NCBI GenBank assembly: GCA_027081065.1 | Contig: JALWLW010000056.1 | Coordinates: 1-53,137 of the forward strand | Direction: 5' to 3' | Source: Campylobacteraceae bacterium | GTDB taxonomy: Bacteria; Campylobacterota; Campylobacteria; Campylobacterales; Sulfurovaceae | DNA: 53,137 nt | Shown: positions 16,865-26,952 of the stretch, piece after piece | Layout of the letters: each line of letters opens with the position of its first letter | Numbering within the stretch: position 1 is the stretch's first letter | The notes under the pieces: generated by a model | Told to the model about the DNA's origin: nothing | The model's database searches: none | The model's input: the letters and a program-made list of their open reading frames with translations, nothing else | Made by a program: the position numbers and the translations under genes

Positions 16865-17829
16865 TGAGTAAGAAAAATTTTGCACTTATAGGAGCATCAG
16901 GGTACATCGCACCTAGACATATGCAAGCGATTAGGGAAACAGGTAATGAATTAGTCGCTGCACTAGACCCTTATGATGGAATTGGTATTATGGATTCTAA
17001 TTTTCCCCAAGCTGATTTTTTTACTGAATTTGAACGTTTTGATAGATTTGTTGATAAGTGGCGAAGAGATACAGGTAAAAAGATTGATTATATGTCAATT
17101 TGTTCTCCTAATTATTTACACGATTCACATATTCGTTTTGCCCTTAAAAGTGGGGCAGATGCCATTTGTGAAAAACCTTTGGTATTGAACTCTTGGAATA
17201 TTGACCAGTTAAAGATAATTGAAGAAGAGACGGGACAGAGGGTTTACAATATTTTACAACTACGTTTACATCCATCGATTATAGCACTTAAAGAGAAGGT
17301 TGCAAAAGAGTTGGAAGAAAATCCAAATAAAGTTTATGATATTGATTTAACCTATTTGACAAGTAGAGGAAAATGGTATTTTATCTCTTGGAAAGGTGAC
17401 CAAAGTAAGTCTGGTGGTATTGCTTCAAATATTGGGGTTCATTTTTATGACATGCTTACTTGGATATTTGGAGAGGTTGAAGAGAATGTGGTTCATGTCA
17501 AAACAGCTGATACCAATGCTGGTTCATTTAAACTGAAAAATGCCAATGTACGTTGGTTTTTGTCGGTAAACTATGACAATATCCCACAAGCAGTAAGAGA
17601 TGCAGGACAGCGAACTTATAGAAGCATTACAGTCAATGGAGATGAGATAGAATTCTCTGGAGGCTTTACCGATTTGCATACACGGTCTTATGAAGAGATT
17701 TTAAAAGGTAATGGATTTGGTCTTGATGAAGCCTATGGTTCAATCAAGACCGTCTCAACCATTAGAAACTTGGATGCTATTGGACTTAAAGGTAATTATC
17801 ATCCTTTTTGTAAAAAAGTTATTGGCTAA
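16861..17829 (+). CDS. wbpB: UDP-GlcNAcA 3-dehydrogenase, WbpB-like
   Basis: A 322-residue Gfo/Idh/MocA-type oxidoreductase. The Rossmann motif [14 protein letters not shown] is at the N-terminus, and CEKPL (about residues 101-105) supplies the lysine typical of the family. In the P. aeruginosa pathway WbpB oxidises C3 of UDP-GlcNAc uronic acid with tightly bound NAD, in concert with the aminotransferase WbpE. ATG at 16861 overlaps the wbpA stop by four bases, and a second ATG follows at once (16864). Placement between dehydrogenase and acetyltransferase/aminotransferase genes supports this role strongly. Confidence 0.88.
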   Translation: MMSKKNFALIGASGYIAPRHMQAIRETGNELVAALDPYDGIGIMDSNFPQADFFTEFERFDRFVDKWRRDTGKKIDYMSICSPNYLHDSHIRFALKSGADAICEKPLVLNSWNIDQLKIIEEETGQRVYNILQLRLHPSIIALKEKVAKELEENPNKVYDIDLTYLTSRGKWYFISWKGDQSKSGGIASNIGVHFYDMLTWIFGEVEENVVHVKTADTNAGSFKLKNANVRWFLSVNYDNIPQAVRDAGQRTYRSITVNGDEIEFSGGFTDLHTRSYEEILKGNGFGLDEAYGSIKTVSTIRNLDAIGLKGNYHPFCKKVIG

Positions 17830-17833
17830 AAAT

Positions 17834-18400
17834 ATGTCTTATTTTTCCCATGAAACAGCGATTGTTGACAATGATGTGAGTATTGGAAAAAATACTAAGA
17901 TTTGGCATTTTTCACATGTTTTAAGCCATACAAGCATTGGTGAGAACTGCTCATTTGGTCAAAATTGTGTGGTAGGTCCAAAAGTGAGCATGGGTAGTGG
18001 TATTAAAGTCCAAAATAATGTCTCCATTTATGAAGGTGTTGAAGTTGAAGATGATGTTTTTTTAGGACCTTCAATGGTCTTTACCAATGTCATTAATCCA
18101 CGTGCATTTATTCAGCGAAAAGAAGAGTTTAAGAAGACTGTTCTTAAAAAAGGTTGCTCTGTTGGGGCTAATGCGACCATTGTTTGTGGTGTAACTATTG
18201 GTGAGTATGCACTGATTGGTTCTGGGGCTGTGATTAACAAAGATGTTAAGCCTTATGCCTTGATGGTGGGTGTTCCTGCTCGTCAAATTGGATGGGTTGG
18301 AATTAGTGGTAATACGCTTAGTTTTATAGACAATCAAGCAGAGGATGCGTTTGCTAAATATGTGTTAAAAGAAGATAGTTTAGAGGTTGTAAAAAAATGA
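17834..18400 (+). CDS. wbpD: UDP-2-acetamido-3-amino-glucuronate N-acetyltransferase, WbpD-like
   Basis: A 188-residue left-handed beta-helix acetyltransferase with hexapeptide repeats across residues about 10-165 (for example [31 protein letters not shown]). WbpD adds the second acetyl group, at N3, to the diamino uronic acid nucleotide. The frame is open back to 17711 but that part overlaps wbpB; the ATG at 17834 gives [18 protein letters not shown], which matches family N-termini. No clear Shine-Dalgarno site precedes it, so translation may be coupled to wbpB four bases upstream. Confidence 0.88.
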   Translation: MSYFSHETAIVDNDVSIGKNTKIWHFSHVLSHTSIGENCSFGQNCVVGPKVSMGSGIKVQNNVSIYEGVEVEDDVFLGPSMVFTNVINPRAFIQRKEEFKKTVLKKGCSVGANATIVCGVTIGEYALIGSGAVINKDVKPYALMVGVPARQIGWVGISGNTLSFIDNQAEDAFAKYVLKEDSLEVVKK

Positions 18401-19482
18401 AAATAGATTTTGCAAAATTACAATATCAGTATCAACTTTATAAAGAAGAGATAGACCAAGCGATTCATGGAGTACTGGATAAATCAAATTATATTATGGG
18501 AAATGAAGTAAGAGATTTAGAAGAGAATCTTCAAAACTTTACAGGAGCAAAACATGCCATTACTTGCTCTAGTGGAACAGATGCCTTACTTTTAGCCATG
18601 ATGGCATTGGATATTCAGCCTGATGATGAGATTATTACCACCCCTTTTACTTTTATAGCCACGGCTGAAACCATTGCTTTTTTAGGGGCTAAACCCGTAT
18701 TTGTAGATATTGATGAAAGAACTTATAATCTAGACTCAAAACAGATAGAAGCAAAAATCACTGCTAAAACAAAAGCAATTATGCCTGTAAGTCTTTACGG
18801 TCAACCTGCTGATATGGATGCTATTGGGGCTATTGCCAACAAACATAACTTAAAAGTAATAGTCGATGGAGCGCAAAGTTTTGGAAGTACTTTTAATGGT
18901 AAAACAGACTCTAATTTAGGGGATATCTCAACAACCTCTTTTTTCCCTGCAAAACCATTGGGGTGTTTTGGAGATGGTGGGGCTGTTTTTACCAATGATG
19001 ATGCGTTAGCTGAGAAGATGAAATCGCTTCGAGTTCATGGGCAATCTAAACGTTATCATCATAAATACATTGGTATGGGTGGACGTATGGATACGGTGCA
19101 GTGTGCCATTGTTGATGTAAAGCTTAAGCACTATGCAAAAGATTTGCTACTTCGTCAAGAGGTTGCGTCTAAATATACAGAAGCACTAAAAGATAAAGAT
19201 TTAGTTTTACCTTTTGTCGATGAAAGAGCCAGTTGTGCTTTTGCTCAATATAGTGTTAGAGTTCAAAATCGTGATGAGGTTCAAGCTAAATTGAAAGAAG
19301 AAGGCATTCCTACAGCTGTGCATTACCCTATGCCTCTACATCTGCAAGAGTGTTTTGAATATTTAGGGTATCAAAAAGGGGACTTTCCTGTGGCTGAATT
19401 AGTCTCAAACGAAATTATGTCTTTGCCTATGAATCCTTATTTAACTGATGATGAGATTAATACTATTTCTAATAGCTTTTAG
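18397..19482 (+). CDS. wbpE: PLP-dependent 3-aminotransferase, WbpE-like
   Basis: A 361-residue DegT/DnrJ/EryC1/StrS aminotransferase. [11 protein letters not shown] and the VDGAQSFG motif bind PLP, and Lys186 in [16 protein letters not shown] is the Schiff-base lysine. WbpE aminates the 3-keto sugar produced by WbpB, using glutamate. The ATG overlaps the wbpD stop by four bases. Its last 35 bp are also the start of the DNA ligase gene, in another frame. Paralogous to the PglE aminotransferase at 37189. Confidence 0.9.
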   Translation: MKIDFAKLQYQYQLYKEEIDQAIHGVLDKSNYIMGNEVRDLEENLQNFTGAKHAITCSSGTDALLLAMMALDIQPDDEIITTPFTFIATAETIAFLGAKPVFVDIDERTYNLDSKQIEAKITAKTKAIMPVSLYGQPADMDAIGAIANKHNLKVIVDGAQSFGSTFNGKTDSNLGDISTTSFFPAKPLGCFGDGGAVFTNDDALAEKMKSLRVHGQSKRYHHKYIGMGGRMDTVQCAIVDVKLKHYAKDLLLRQEVASKYTEALKDKDLVLPFVDERASCAFAQYSVRVQNRDEVQAKLKEEGIPTAVHYPMPLHLQECFEYLGYQKGDFPVAELVSNEIMSLPMNPYLTDDEINTISNSF

Positions 19483-20254
19483 TCTCTCTCTTATTGCTCA
19501 AAAGCCTAAACTACTCCTACTAAAAACCTACAAAGAGCAAAACATATCAGGTTGGGTAATGAGCGAAAAGCTCGATGGCATAAGAGCCTATTGGGATGGT
19601 AAACATCTTATAAGTAGGGGTGGTAAAATAATTCATGCCCCAAAGTGGTTTACCAAAAACTACCCTCCATTTGAGATAGATGGAGAGTTATGGAGTAAGC
19701 GAAAAGATTTTGAAAATATCTCCTCTATCGTAAGAGACAAAACTCCAAGCGAAAAATGGCATGAGATAAAACACTACATCTTTGAAGTTCCAAATGCAAA
19801 AGGTGGACTCTTTGAACGCCTTGCAAAGGTGAAGCCTTATGAAAACAACATTTTAAAAATAATCCCACAGATTTTTATTAAAGATAAGAAAGAGCTAAAA
19901 CATTTTTTAACCACAATTGAAAAAAAAGGTGCAGAAGGAGTTGTTGTTCGAGACCCAAACGCTTTATACATTGGAAAAAGAACCAATAAAGCTTTAAAAG
20001 TTAAAACTTTTTTAGATAAAGAGTGTAGAATTATTGCTTATAACAAAGGGCATGGCAAATATCAAAACATGATGGGGTCTGTCACTTGTAGAATGGATAA
20101 CAATATTACATTTAAAATAGGCAGTGGTTTTACTATTCAAGAGAGAAAAAATCCTCCTCCTATTGGAAGTTTGATTACTTTTAAGTTTCAAGAGTTTACT
20201 AAGTATGGGAAACCTCGTTTCCCTGTTTTTTTAAGAATTAGGACAGATAATTAA
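19448..20254 (+). CDS. Periplasmic ATP-dependent DNA ligase, LigE-like
   Basis: A 268-residue minimal DNA ligase. Residues 1-18 ([18 protein letters not shown]) look like a signal peptide. Motif I is EKLDGIR with adenylated Lys41, followed by SRGG, the EIDGELW element, IFEVPNAKG, EGVVVRDP and KVKTF (motif V). A short OB-fold completes it (MGSVTCRM to the C-terminus). Such exported ligases (Lig E) occur in Proteobacteria including Campylobacter and are thought to repair DNA outside the cytoplasm, perhaps during uptake. Its start lies inside wbpE and it ends one base before the flippase gene, so it is part of the glycan operon. Start alternatives are 19448 and 19451. Confidence 0.88.
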   Translation: MMRLILFLIAFSLSLIAQKPKLLLLKTYKEQNISGWVMSEKLDGIRAYWDGKHLISRGGKIIHAPKWFTKNYPPFEIDGELWSKRKDFENISSIVRDKTPSEKWHEIKHYIFEVPNAKGGLFERLAKVKPYENNILKIIPQIFIKDKKELKHFLTTIEKKGAEGVVVRDPNALYIGKRTNKALKVKTFLDKECRIIAYNKGHGKYQNMMGSVTCRMDNNITFKIGSGFTIQERKNPPPIGSLITFKFQEFTKYGKPRFPVFLRIRTDN

Positions 20255-20255
20255 T

Positions 20256-21941
20256 ATGATAGATAAATTGAGGAGTTTACTGACTAGTAGGGATAAGATG
20301 TTTCTTTTAGGATTACTCTTCTTCTCTATCTTTATATCTATTATTGAAACAGTGGGTATCTCTGTGATTATGCCTTTTATTGCGATTGCTACAGATTTTA
20401 GCCTTATAGAGAGTAATAAATATTATCATTACTTTTATAATTTTTTTGCTTTTGAGACCAGTCTTTCTTTTATTATTGCTTTTGGGGTTGTTTTAATCTT
20501 TTTTTATCTCTTTAGAAGTCTTATTAATCTTTTATATTTTTACCTCTTAAATCGCTTCACACAAGGGCGTTATTATCTTCTTTCATCAAGACTTTTTGAA
20601 TCTTATATGCAAATGCCCTATGCCAGGTATACAACTAAAAATACATCAATGTTGACAAAAACTATTGTGACTGAAGCTTCTTTATTTACACAATTATTGT
20701 CAGCTGTTTTGTTAATGTTAAGTGAAGTATTTGTGGTTATTTTTATCTACATGATGATGCTTTATGTTAATTATCAAATTACTTTAATGTTGACAGTACT
20801 ACTTTTATTAAATGCATTATTTATGATTAAAACTGTCTCTTTGAAAATTAAAAAAATGGGAGAAGTTAGGGCTGAGTTTCAAAAACTTTTTTATGAGATT
20901 GTTAATAAAAGTTTTGGAAATTTTAAACTTATTAAATTGCAACCTAATGATGCAAATACCTTAAATGAATTTAGAAATGCTAGTTTCTCTTATGCAAAAG
21001 CGAATATTACCTATACAACAATGGCACAAGTCCCAAGACTTTTTCTAGAAGCGATTGCTTTTAGTGTTATTATTGCTATTGTTATTTATCTTTTGTGGAA
21101 GCATGAAACAAACGTAGCTTCTATGTTGGCTATGATTTCAATGTTTGTTTTAGCACTTTATCGGCTCATGCCTTCGCTTAATAGAATTATGAATAGTTAT
21201 AATCAGGTTCTTTTTTATCATAAATCTTTAGATATTATTTATGAAGATTTACAGAATGAAAAAGAGAAGTTAGGAGATGAAGAAGTTTTATTTGAAAAAG
21301 AAATAGTTTTAGAAAATCTGAGTTTTGAGTATGAAGAGAATAAATTGGCATTAAAATCTATTAATCTACATATCCAAAAAGGAAGTAAAGTAGGGTTTGT
21401 AGGTGAAAGTGGTAGTGGGAAGAGTACTTTAGTTGATGTTATCATTGGCCTATACCGACCTAAAGAGGGAAAGCTTTTGGTTGATAGTTGTCTTATTGAT
21501 GATAAAAACATTCAATCATGGCGTTCAAAGGTAGGCTATATTCCTCAGTCAGTTTATCTGTTTGATGGAACAGTTGGTGAAAATGTGGCTTTTGGTGCAA
21601 AGTATGATCAAAATAAAATAGATGAGGTTTTACAACAAGCTAAAATATATGATTTTTTAAAAACAAAAGAAGGACAAAATACTTTTGTTGGAGAAGGTGG
21701 GGTGATGCTTAGTGGAGGGCAAAAACAAAGAATTGCCATTGCACGTGCTTTATATTTAGACCCTGAAATTCTTGTTTTGGATGAAGCAACTTCTGCACTT
21801 GATGATGAAACAGAAAAAGAGATAATGAATGAAATTTATGAGCTTAGTGAAGATAAAACATTACTTATTATTGCTCATCGTTTAAGCACACTTGATAGGT
21901 GTGAGGTGGTTTATAAATTGGATAATGGAGAGTTGGTATGA
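20256..21941 (+). CDS. pglK: PglK-type lipid-linked oligosaccharide flippase (ABC transporter)
   Basis: A 561-residue half-transporter acting as a homodimer. The N-terminal 330 residues carry six membrane helices (the first at about 15-40). The ATPase domain has GESGSGKST (Walker A), LSGGQKQR (signature), ILVLDEATSALD (Walker B) and IAHRLST (switch His). PglK of C. jejuni turns undecaprenyl-diphosphate heptasaccharide to the periplasmic side for PglB. The local alignment with PglK is weak from memory alone, and MsbA-like exporters of the same architecture exist. Presence of pglJ, A, B, C, E and F downstream decides the name. Its TGA overlaps the next ATG. Confidence 0.82.
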   Translation: MIDKLRSLLTSRDKMFLLGLLFFSIFISIIETVGISVIMPFIAIATDFSLIESNKYYHYFYNFFAFETSLSFIIAFGVVLIFFYLFRSLINLLYFYLLNRFTQGRYYLLSSRLFESYMQMPYARYTTKNTSMLTKTIVTEASLFTQLLSAVLLMLSEVFVVIFIYMMMLYVNYQITLMLTVLLLLNALFMIKTVSLKIKKMGEVRAEFQKLFYEIVNKSFGNFKLIKLQPNDANTLNEFRNASFSYAKANITYTTMAQVPRLFLEAIAFSVIIAIVIYLLWKHETNVASMLAMISMFVLALYRLMPSLNRIMNSYNQVLFYHKSLDIIYEDLQNEKEKLGDEEVLFEKEIVLENLSFEYEENKLALKSINLHIQKGSKVGFVGESGSGKSTLVDVIIGLYRPKEGKLLVDSCLIDDKNIQSWRSKVGYIPQSVYLFDGTVGENVAFGAKYDQNKIDEVLQQAKIYDFLKTKEGQNTFVGEGGVMLSGGQKQRIAIARALYLDPEILVLDEATSALDDETEKEIMNEIYELSEDKTLLIIAHRLSTLDRCEVVYKLDNGELV

Positions 21942-23143
21942 ATTTGCTGATAATTGCCCCTAATGATTATGAAGCACTGGAAAAAAAGGGAGTGTTGTAT
22001 CAATATGAAAATTATAAAGAAGATGAATATTTTACTTCAATTATCTCCTTGTTTCCGTTTAATCGAAAAAACATGACTGTGTTTAAAGAGAATAATATTT
22101 TGTTTTATCAGTATGGTTGGTTGAGTAGATTTCCTAAAATAAATACGCTAAAAGTCACTAAAATATTAGGATCAGTTGTTATTCTTTTTAAATTAATGTT
22201 TATTTTCCCTTTTGTTATTAAAAAGTATAATATTAAAATAATTAGGGCGACAGACCCTTACTTAATGGGGGTATTGGGTCTTTTTTATTCAAAGATTTTC
22301 AATATTCCTTTAGCTATATCGGTACATTCAGATTATGCATTGTGTAATGAAGTTGGAGGACAAACTTTTAAACTACTTGGTTCAAGAAAATTGGCTAAAA
22401 GATTAGAAAAATATGTTTATGCCTCTTGTGATAAAATTTTACCAATTAGCAAGTATTTGATTAATAATATTATGTTTGACTATCCATCTTTATCTCCTAA
22501 AAAGTTTGAAAGATTTCCTCATGGAATTAACAGGTTAGAATTTGATGATTGTGTTAATATTGATATACGTGAGCATTTTTCAATTACATCTGAAACAAAG
22601 ATTATATGTTATATCGCACGACTTTCAAAAGAAAAGAATTGTTTAGATATTCCTTTTATTATTGAATCATTATCCAAGAGCATAGACAATTTTAAAGTTT
22701 TAATAATTGGTGATGGAGATGAGTCTTCAAATTTAATTAATAAGTTAGAAGTATTGGGATTAAGTAAGCATGTTTTAATGGTTGGTTTTCAGAGTAAAGA
22801 GATTGTTTTTAATGCTAGAAAACAAGCTGATGTGAATATTTGCTTGTTAGATGGTTTTAGTTTAATTGAGGCTGGTTTAAGCGAAAAACCTTTGGTTGCC
22901 TATGATACAGAGTGGCATAAAGAGTTGGTCATAGATGAGGAGACAGGTTTTTTAGTTAGGGTAGGGGCGTATGAAACTTTTGCTAGTAAAATTTATATGT
23001 TCCTCACTAATGATGAAATGGCAAAAGAGTATGCTAAAAATTTACGAGCTTTAACAATCCAAAATCATGAATTAAAAAATACACAAGTAATTAAGCAAGG
23101 TATTTATGCAAAAATTTTAGATGCAAAGGTTAAAAATGATTAA
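21938..23143 (+). CDS. Glycosyltransferase family 4-type
   Basis: A 401-residue GT-B enzyme expected to work on the cytoplasmic face of the membrane. The C-terminal half holds the nucleotide-sugar site: IARLSKEKNCLD, VLIIGDGDE, and the acidic pair in SLIEAGLSEKPLVAYDTEWHKELV. The N-terminal acceptor half is divergent. The donor is unknown, and the WbpABDE product or a uronic acid nucleotide are reasonable guesses. It overlaps the flippase gene by four bases and the methyltransferase gene by eight. Confidence 0.8.
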   Translation: MNLLIIAPNDYEALEKKGVLYQYENYKEDEYFTSIISLFPFNRKNMTVFKENNILFYQYGWLSRFPKINTLKVTKILGSVVILFKLMFIFPFVIKKYNIKIIRATDPYLMGVLGLFYSKIFNIPLAISVHSDYALCNEVGGQTFKLLGSRKLAKRLEKYVYASCDKILPISKYLINNIMFDYPSLSPKKFERFPHGINRLEFDDCVNIDIREHFSITSETKIICYIARLSKEKNCLDIPFIIESLSKSIDNFKVLIIGDGDESSNLINKLEVLGLSKHVLMVGFQSKEIVFNARKQADVNICLLDGFSLIEAGLSEKPLVAYDTEWHKELVIDEETGFLVRVGAYETFASKIYMFLTNDEMAKEYAKNLRALTIQNHELKNTQVIKQGIYAKILDAKVKND

Positions 23144-24044
23144 TATTATTAAAGAAAATATTATTTCAAGTGCATTATTCAGAAATAAAGATGATATCTT
23201 TATTCAAGATGAAAATAGTATTTCGATGTTTGAACTCAACAAAAAAGAGAAAGAGGCGATGGATAGAGCTGTGCATCGTAAAGAAACTGTTTTAACTAAC
23301 TTGCAATCATATTATAATAACTACAGTACAGATAAGATTGTAGAAAAAAATCAACAACTTATTGAGTCACTTAAAGAGAAAGGTATTGCCATCGATTGTG
23401 GATGTGGTAAAGGGGAGTACTTAAAAGTATTGTCAAAGAAGTTTAACGTTGTTATTGCTATAGATTTGTCATTTGAAGCGATTATTTATGCTAAAGATGC
23501 AAACAAAGAGTTAGACAATATTATTTATGTCAATGGTTCAATGCTTGATTTTTATAAAGTTTTTAATGAACCTATTGCAGACTTTTGTTTGTCTGCAGAG
23601 GTGATTGAACATGTACCATCTCCTGATGAATATTTAAATAATATCTATAGTTTACTAAAAAAAGAGGGTCAGTTACTGGTCTCTACGCCTTGTCAAAATT
23701 TATACTTTTATCCTATTCAATTTTTCTCTATGTTGTTAAGTAAGCCAAGAGTACTTTATAAATTATTGAACCCCTTAGAACATTGGCATTTCGCACTTGA
23801 TTGGCATCCAGCTATGGGTAAGAATACTTTTTTAACATTACTCAAAGAACATCAATTTACTGTCAAAAATTATGCAAACTTTGTGCCATACTATTTTGAA
23901 AAATTTCCTATTGTCTTTTACTTTTCTAAATTACTTCCTTTAAATTATGGATTGGTTTTTTATCAAAAGTTCTTAACAACATATAATACTATTATTGAAA
24001 ATATTGGTTTTGGTATTAGACAGCATAGTCTTTTAGAGAAGTAG
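23136..24044 (+). CDS. Class I SAM-dependent methyltransferase
   Basis: A 302-residue enzyme with motif I DCGCGKGEYLKVL (about residues 85-97), acidic end of strand 2 IAIDLS, and AEVIEHVPSPDEYL as the post-I/motif II region, as in UbiG/UbiE-like enzymes. The C-terminal 80 residues contain aromatic-rich hydrophobic stretches that may attach it to membrane or lipid-linked glycan. AAAGG six bases before the ATG at 23136 is better than the earlier ATG at 23121. In this setting it probably methylates a sugar or a terminal group of the glycan. Confidence 0.8.
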   Translation: MINIIKENIISSALFRNKDDIFIQDENSISMFELNKKEKEAMDRAVHRKETVLTNLQSYYNNYSTDKIVEKNQQLIESLKEKGIAIDCGCGKGEYLKVLSKKFNVVIAIDLSFEAIIYAKDANKELDNIIYVNGSMLDFYKVFNEPIADFCLSAEVIEHVPSPDEYLNNIYSLLKKEGQLLVSTPCQNLYFYPIQFFSMLLSKPRVLYKLLNPLEHWHFALDWHPAMGKNTFLTLLKEHQFTVKNYANFVPYYFEKFPIVFYFSKLLPLNYGLVFYQKFLTTYNTIIENIGFGIRQHSLLEK

Positions 24045-24050
24045 TCTGAT

Positions 24051-25823
24051 ATGTGTGGAATACTGGGTAGCTGTTTTAATAGTGATAAGCATAAATTTAC
24101 GAAATCTTTAGAACATTTGTCTCATAGAGGGCCTGATAATCAATCTGTTGTTATGTTTGAAAATGTCTCTTTAGGGCATACGCGTTTGTCGATTATTGAT
24201 TTAGATACACAGAGTAATCAGCCCATGGAGATGGATGATTTAGTCCTTATTTTTAATGGAGAGATATACAATTATATTGAGTTAAAAGAGGAGTTAACTG
24301 GATTAGGATATATATTTTTAACTTCTTCAGATAGTGAAGTGCTACTCAAATCTTATCAAGAATGGGGTGAAAAATGTGTTGAAAAATTTAATGGAATGTG
24401 GGCATTTGCTATTTTTGATAAAACAAAAAACAATCTCTTTCTTTCCCGAGATCGATTTGGGGTTAAGCCCCTTTATTATATTTTAGAGGACAGTCAATTT
24501 ATATTTGCTTCTGAAATAAAAGCATTACTTCCTTATTTGTCTGTGGTTGAGGCAGATAGAGATGAGTTGGTACGTTATCTTATTTATGGTGTACAAGAGC
24601 ATAGAGTTGAGACGATGTTTAAACATATAAAAAGATTTCCTCCTGCACATAAAGCTTTTTATAATTTAGAGCATAAAAAGTTATCGTTAAGTCGCTATTA
24701 TGCTATTGAACTTAATGTTTGTGATAGTGATGAAAAAACGATGAAAGAGAAATTAAAATCTCTTCTTTCTAAAAGCATAAATTTACGCCTACGAAGTGAT
24801 GTTAAAATTGGCATGGCATTAAGTGGAGGAGTTGATTCAAATATTATTGTCTCTAAAGCAAATGAAGTAAATGATAGCATTGAAAGCTTCTCTTCTGTCT
24901 ATACCTCCAAAGAGCAGATGAATGAAAATGAAAATATTGAACATACAGTAAATAAATTAAATTTAAAGCAACACTATATTGTCTCTGATGTGGAGGGCTT
25001 GATTAAGCATATAGAAGATATTGTTTGGATGCAAGATGAACCTTTTGATACTTTAGGGATTTTCGCTCAATATAATGTCTATGACAAAATGCACAAAGAG
25101 GGGGTCAAGGTTTCACTTGATGGTCAAGGGGCTGATGAAATTTTTGCAGGTTATGGAACATATAGGGCTATTGTACTTAGAGAAAATATGTTTAATGTTC
25201 TTTTTCTAAAAGAGTATTTAAAACATTACAAATCATTTTTACTACAAGATATAAAATTGCTACTGCTATCATTTGTTCCTAAATTATTTGAGAAGCTTTA
25301 TTTTACTAAAAGAGCAAACACGTTATTTAATAAAAAGATAAAATTTGTAGGCAGTTTAAAAAAATCGTTTTTAAATTTTAATAATTTAAATAAAAAACTC
25401 AGTTCTGATGTAGAAGAGTATTTAAGTGTACTTCTTCGTTATGTTGACAGAAATTCTATGGCTAAATCAGTTGAATCACGAGCACCATTTTTAGACTATA
25501 ATGTCATCAATTATGCTTTTATAGTTCCCCCGAGTTTAAAGTATAAAGATGGTTTCAGTAAATATATTTTACGAAAAACTTTTGAAGAAGATGTCTCCTC
25601 TGAAATTATTTGGAACAAAGATAAAAAAGGTTTTCCTGTACCTCAAAGTGAATGGTGCAAGGATGAAAAATTTAGTTTATTAGCAAACAGCTACCTTGAG
25701 AAATCAAAAATTATAAAAGCATTAGATATTAATTTAGAGATTGATAAAGCCAATCCTATGTATTGGAAAATAGTTAACATTGCTATTTGGGAAGAAGTTT
25801 TCAACATAGAAGAAATTAAATAA
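24051..25823 (+). CDS. Asparagine synthase-like glutamine amidotransferase (copy 1)
   Basis: A 590-residue protein with the N-terminal glutaminase domain (Cys2 nucleophile in MCGIL, LSHRGPD, FNGEIYNY) and the C-terminal ATP-pyrophosphatase domain (PP-loop SGGVDS, later LDGQGADEIFAGY). The family includes AsnB and glycan amidases such as WbpS/WbpG, which convert uronic acids to uronamides. Its place among uronic acid and glycosyltransferase genes favours a sugar amidase. All catalytic signatures look intact. A second copy lies at 29890 and is clearly diverged. Start is 6 bp after the methyltransferase stop. Confidence 0.85.
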   Translation: MCGILGSCFNSDKHKFTKSLEHLSHRGPDNQSVVMFENVSLGHTRLSIIDLDTQSNQPMEMDDLVLIFNGEIYNYIELKEELTGLGYIFLTSSDSEVLLKSYQEWGEKCVEKFNGMWAFAIFDKTKNNLFLSRDRFGVKPLYYILEDSQFIFASEIKALLPYLSVVEADRDELVRYLIYGVQEHRVETMFKHIKRFPPAHKAFYNLEHKKLSLSRYYAIELNVCDSDEKTMKEKLKSLLSKSINLRLRSDVKIGMALSGGVDSNIIVSKANEVNDSIESFSSVYTSKEQMNENENIEHTVNKLNLKQHYIVSDVEGLIKHIEDIVWMQDEPFDTLGIFAQYNVYDKMHKEGVKVSLDGQGADEIFAGYGTYRAIVLRENMFNVLFLKEYLKHYKSFLLQDIKLLLLSFVPKLFEKLYFTKRANTLFNKKIKFVGSLKKSFLNFNNLNKKLSSDVEEYLSVLLRYVDRNSMAKSVESRAPFLDYNVINYAFIVPPSLKYKDGFSKYILRKTFEEDVSSEIIWNKDKKGFPVPQSEWCKDEKFSLLANSYLEKSKIIKALDINLEIDKANPMYWKIVNIAIWEEVFNIEEIK

Positions 25824-25841
25824 ATGATTAAAGGAAAAAAA

Positions 25842-26951
25842 ATGCAGTTATTATCGTTATTAAAAGAGCCAGAGAGTGGATATGACTTACAAGTACATAC
25901 CTTTGAGAAACATACTTTAACGAGTGGTCAAGAGATTGTAAAGACAGGTTTTTTGTATTCGGAAGAATCTTTAACTATTTATCCGATTATTAATGGTGTT
26001 CCTATTTTGTTAACCTTTAAAACACCGTTAACGGAACACTTTTTAGAAGACTATAAAGTTTTAACTATTGTAGGGTTTGAAAAGTATAGTTTAGCACAGT
26101 TAGAGCCAATGAAAGGTGAAAAGAGTATTCAGACAACATTTACGGAAGAGTGGGGAGGTTTAGGAGATGATGAGATAACCTTTGCCTACGATGAAGAACA
26201 AGGGGTGGCACTTCATCGCGATGTTTGGTTGAGAATGGAAGAAGAAGAGTTACAAAGTAAAAAAATGGTTTTAGATGTGGGGTGTGGTTTTGGAAAAGAA
26301 GCAAAGTATCTAAGTAGTATTTTTCCTAATGCAACTGTTGTTGCCATTGATTTAAATTTAGCTGTTATTCGAGCAGGGATTGATTTATTAGAAACAGGTA
26401 GAATTTTTCCTGTTGTTGCTTCTTTGTTTAAGATACCGTTAGATGATGCATCTTTTGATCATGTGCATTGTCAAGGGGTTATTCATCATACTTTTTCAAC
26501 AGAACAAGGTTTTTATGCCATTGAGAAAAAAGTGAAGCCTAAAGGAAGTATTTTTATATGGGTATATGCATGGGAAGACTCATTTGGTATAAAAGGTATT
26601 AGAGGGTTCTTAGTGCATCTTTATTGGTTTGTATCACATAGAATTTTTAGACCAATTCTAAGTAGAAGCCCTGGCTTTATTAGAAATCCTATTATCTATT
26701 TGATTTCGGCTTTATATCACCCTTTTGTAAAAAATAGAGGAATCAATAAAGATAGAGAATGGAAGTTTGATAATACGCTTCATGGTATACGTGATATGTT
26801 TACCCCAATGTATGCTGATAGACTACGTTTTAATGAAGTCTTAACATGGTTTGAAAAAAAAGCATATAGTGTACAAGTACAATCTCCTTTAACTTATGAA
26901 AAACTGTTTAACCATAGACTTTTAGGTATTGGATATTTAGGAAGAAAATAA
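25842..26951 (+). CDS. SAM methyltransferase with N-terminal Trm112-like segment
   Basis: A 369-residue protein. The N-terminal 75 residues (LTSGQEIVKTGFLYSEESL and YPIINGVPILL) resemble the Trm112-type small domain found before many methyltransferases of polysaccharide loci. It continues with motif I VLDVGCGFGKEAKYL and VVAIDLN, then CQGVIHHTF. The C-terminal portion is hydrophobic and basic (SHRIFRPILSRSPGF), suggesting membrane contact. AAAGGA six bases before the ATG at 25842 defines the start, although 25824 is also in frame. Likely methylates a glycan component. Acceptor unknown. Confidence 0.8.
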   Translation: MQLLSLLKEPESGYDLQVHTFEKHTLTSGQEIVKTGFLYSEESLTIYPIINGVPILLTFKTPLTEHFLEDYKVLTIVGFEKYSLAQLEPMKGEKSIQTTFTEEWGGLGDDEITFAYDEEQGVALHRDVWLRMEEEELQSKKMVLDVGCGFGKEAKYLSSIFPNATVVAIDLNLAVIRAGIDLLETGRIFPVVASLFKIPLDDASFDHVHCQGVIHHTFSTEQGFYAIEKKVKPKGSIFIWVYAWEDSFGIKGIRGFLVHLYWFVSHRIFRPILSRSPGFIRNPIIYLISALYHPFVKNRGINKDREWKFDNTLHGIRDMFTPMYADRLRFNEVLTWFEKKAYSVQVQSPLTYEKLFNHRLLGIGYLGRK

Positions 26952-26952
26952 A

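Noticed and set aside
17711..17833. N-terminal extension of the WbpD-like frame upstream of 17834
   Set aside because: It overlaps wbpB in another frame and has no family similarity; the ATG at 17834 gives the usual N-terminus.
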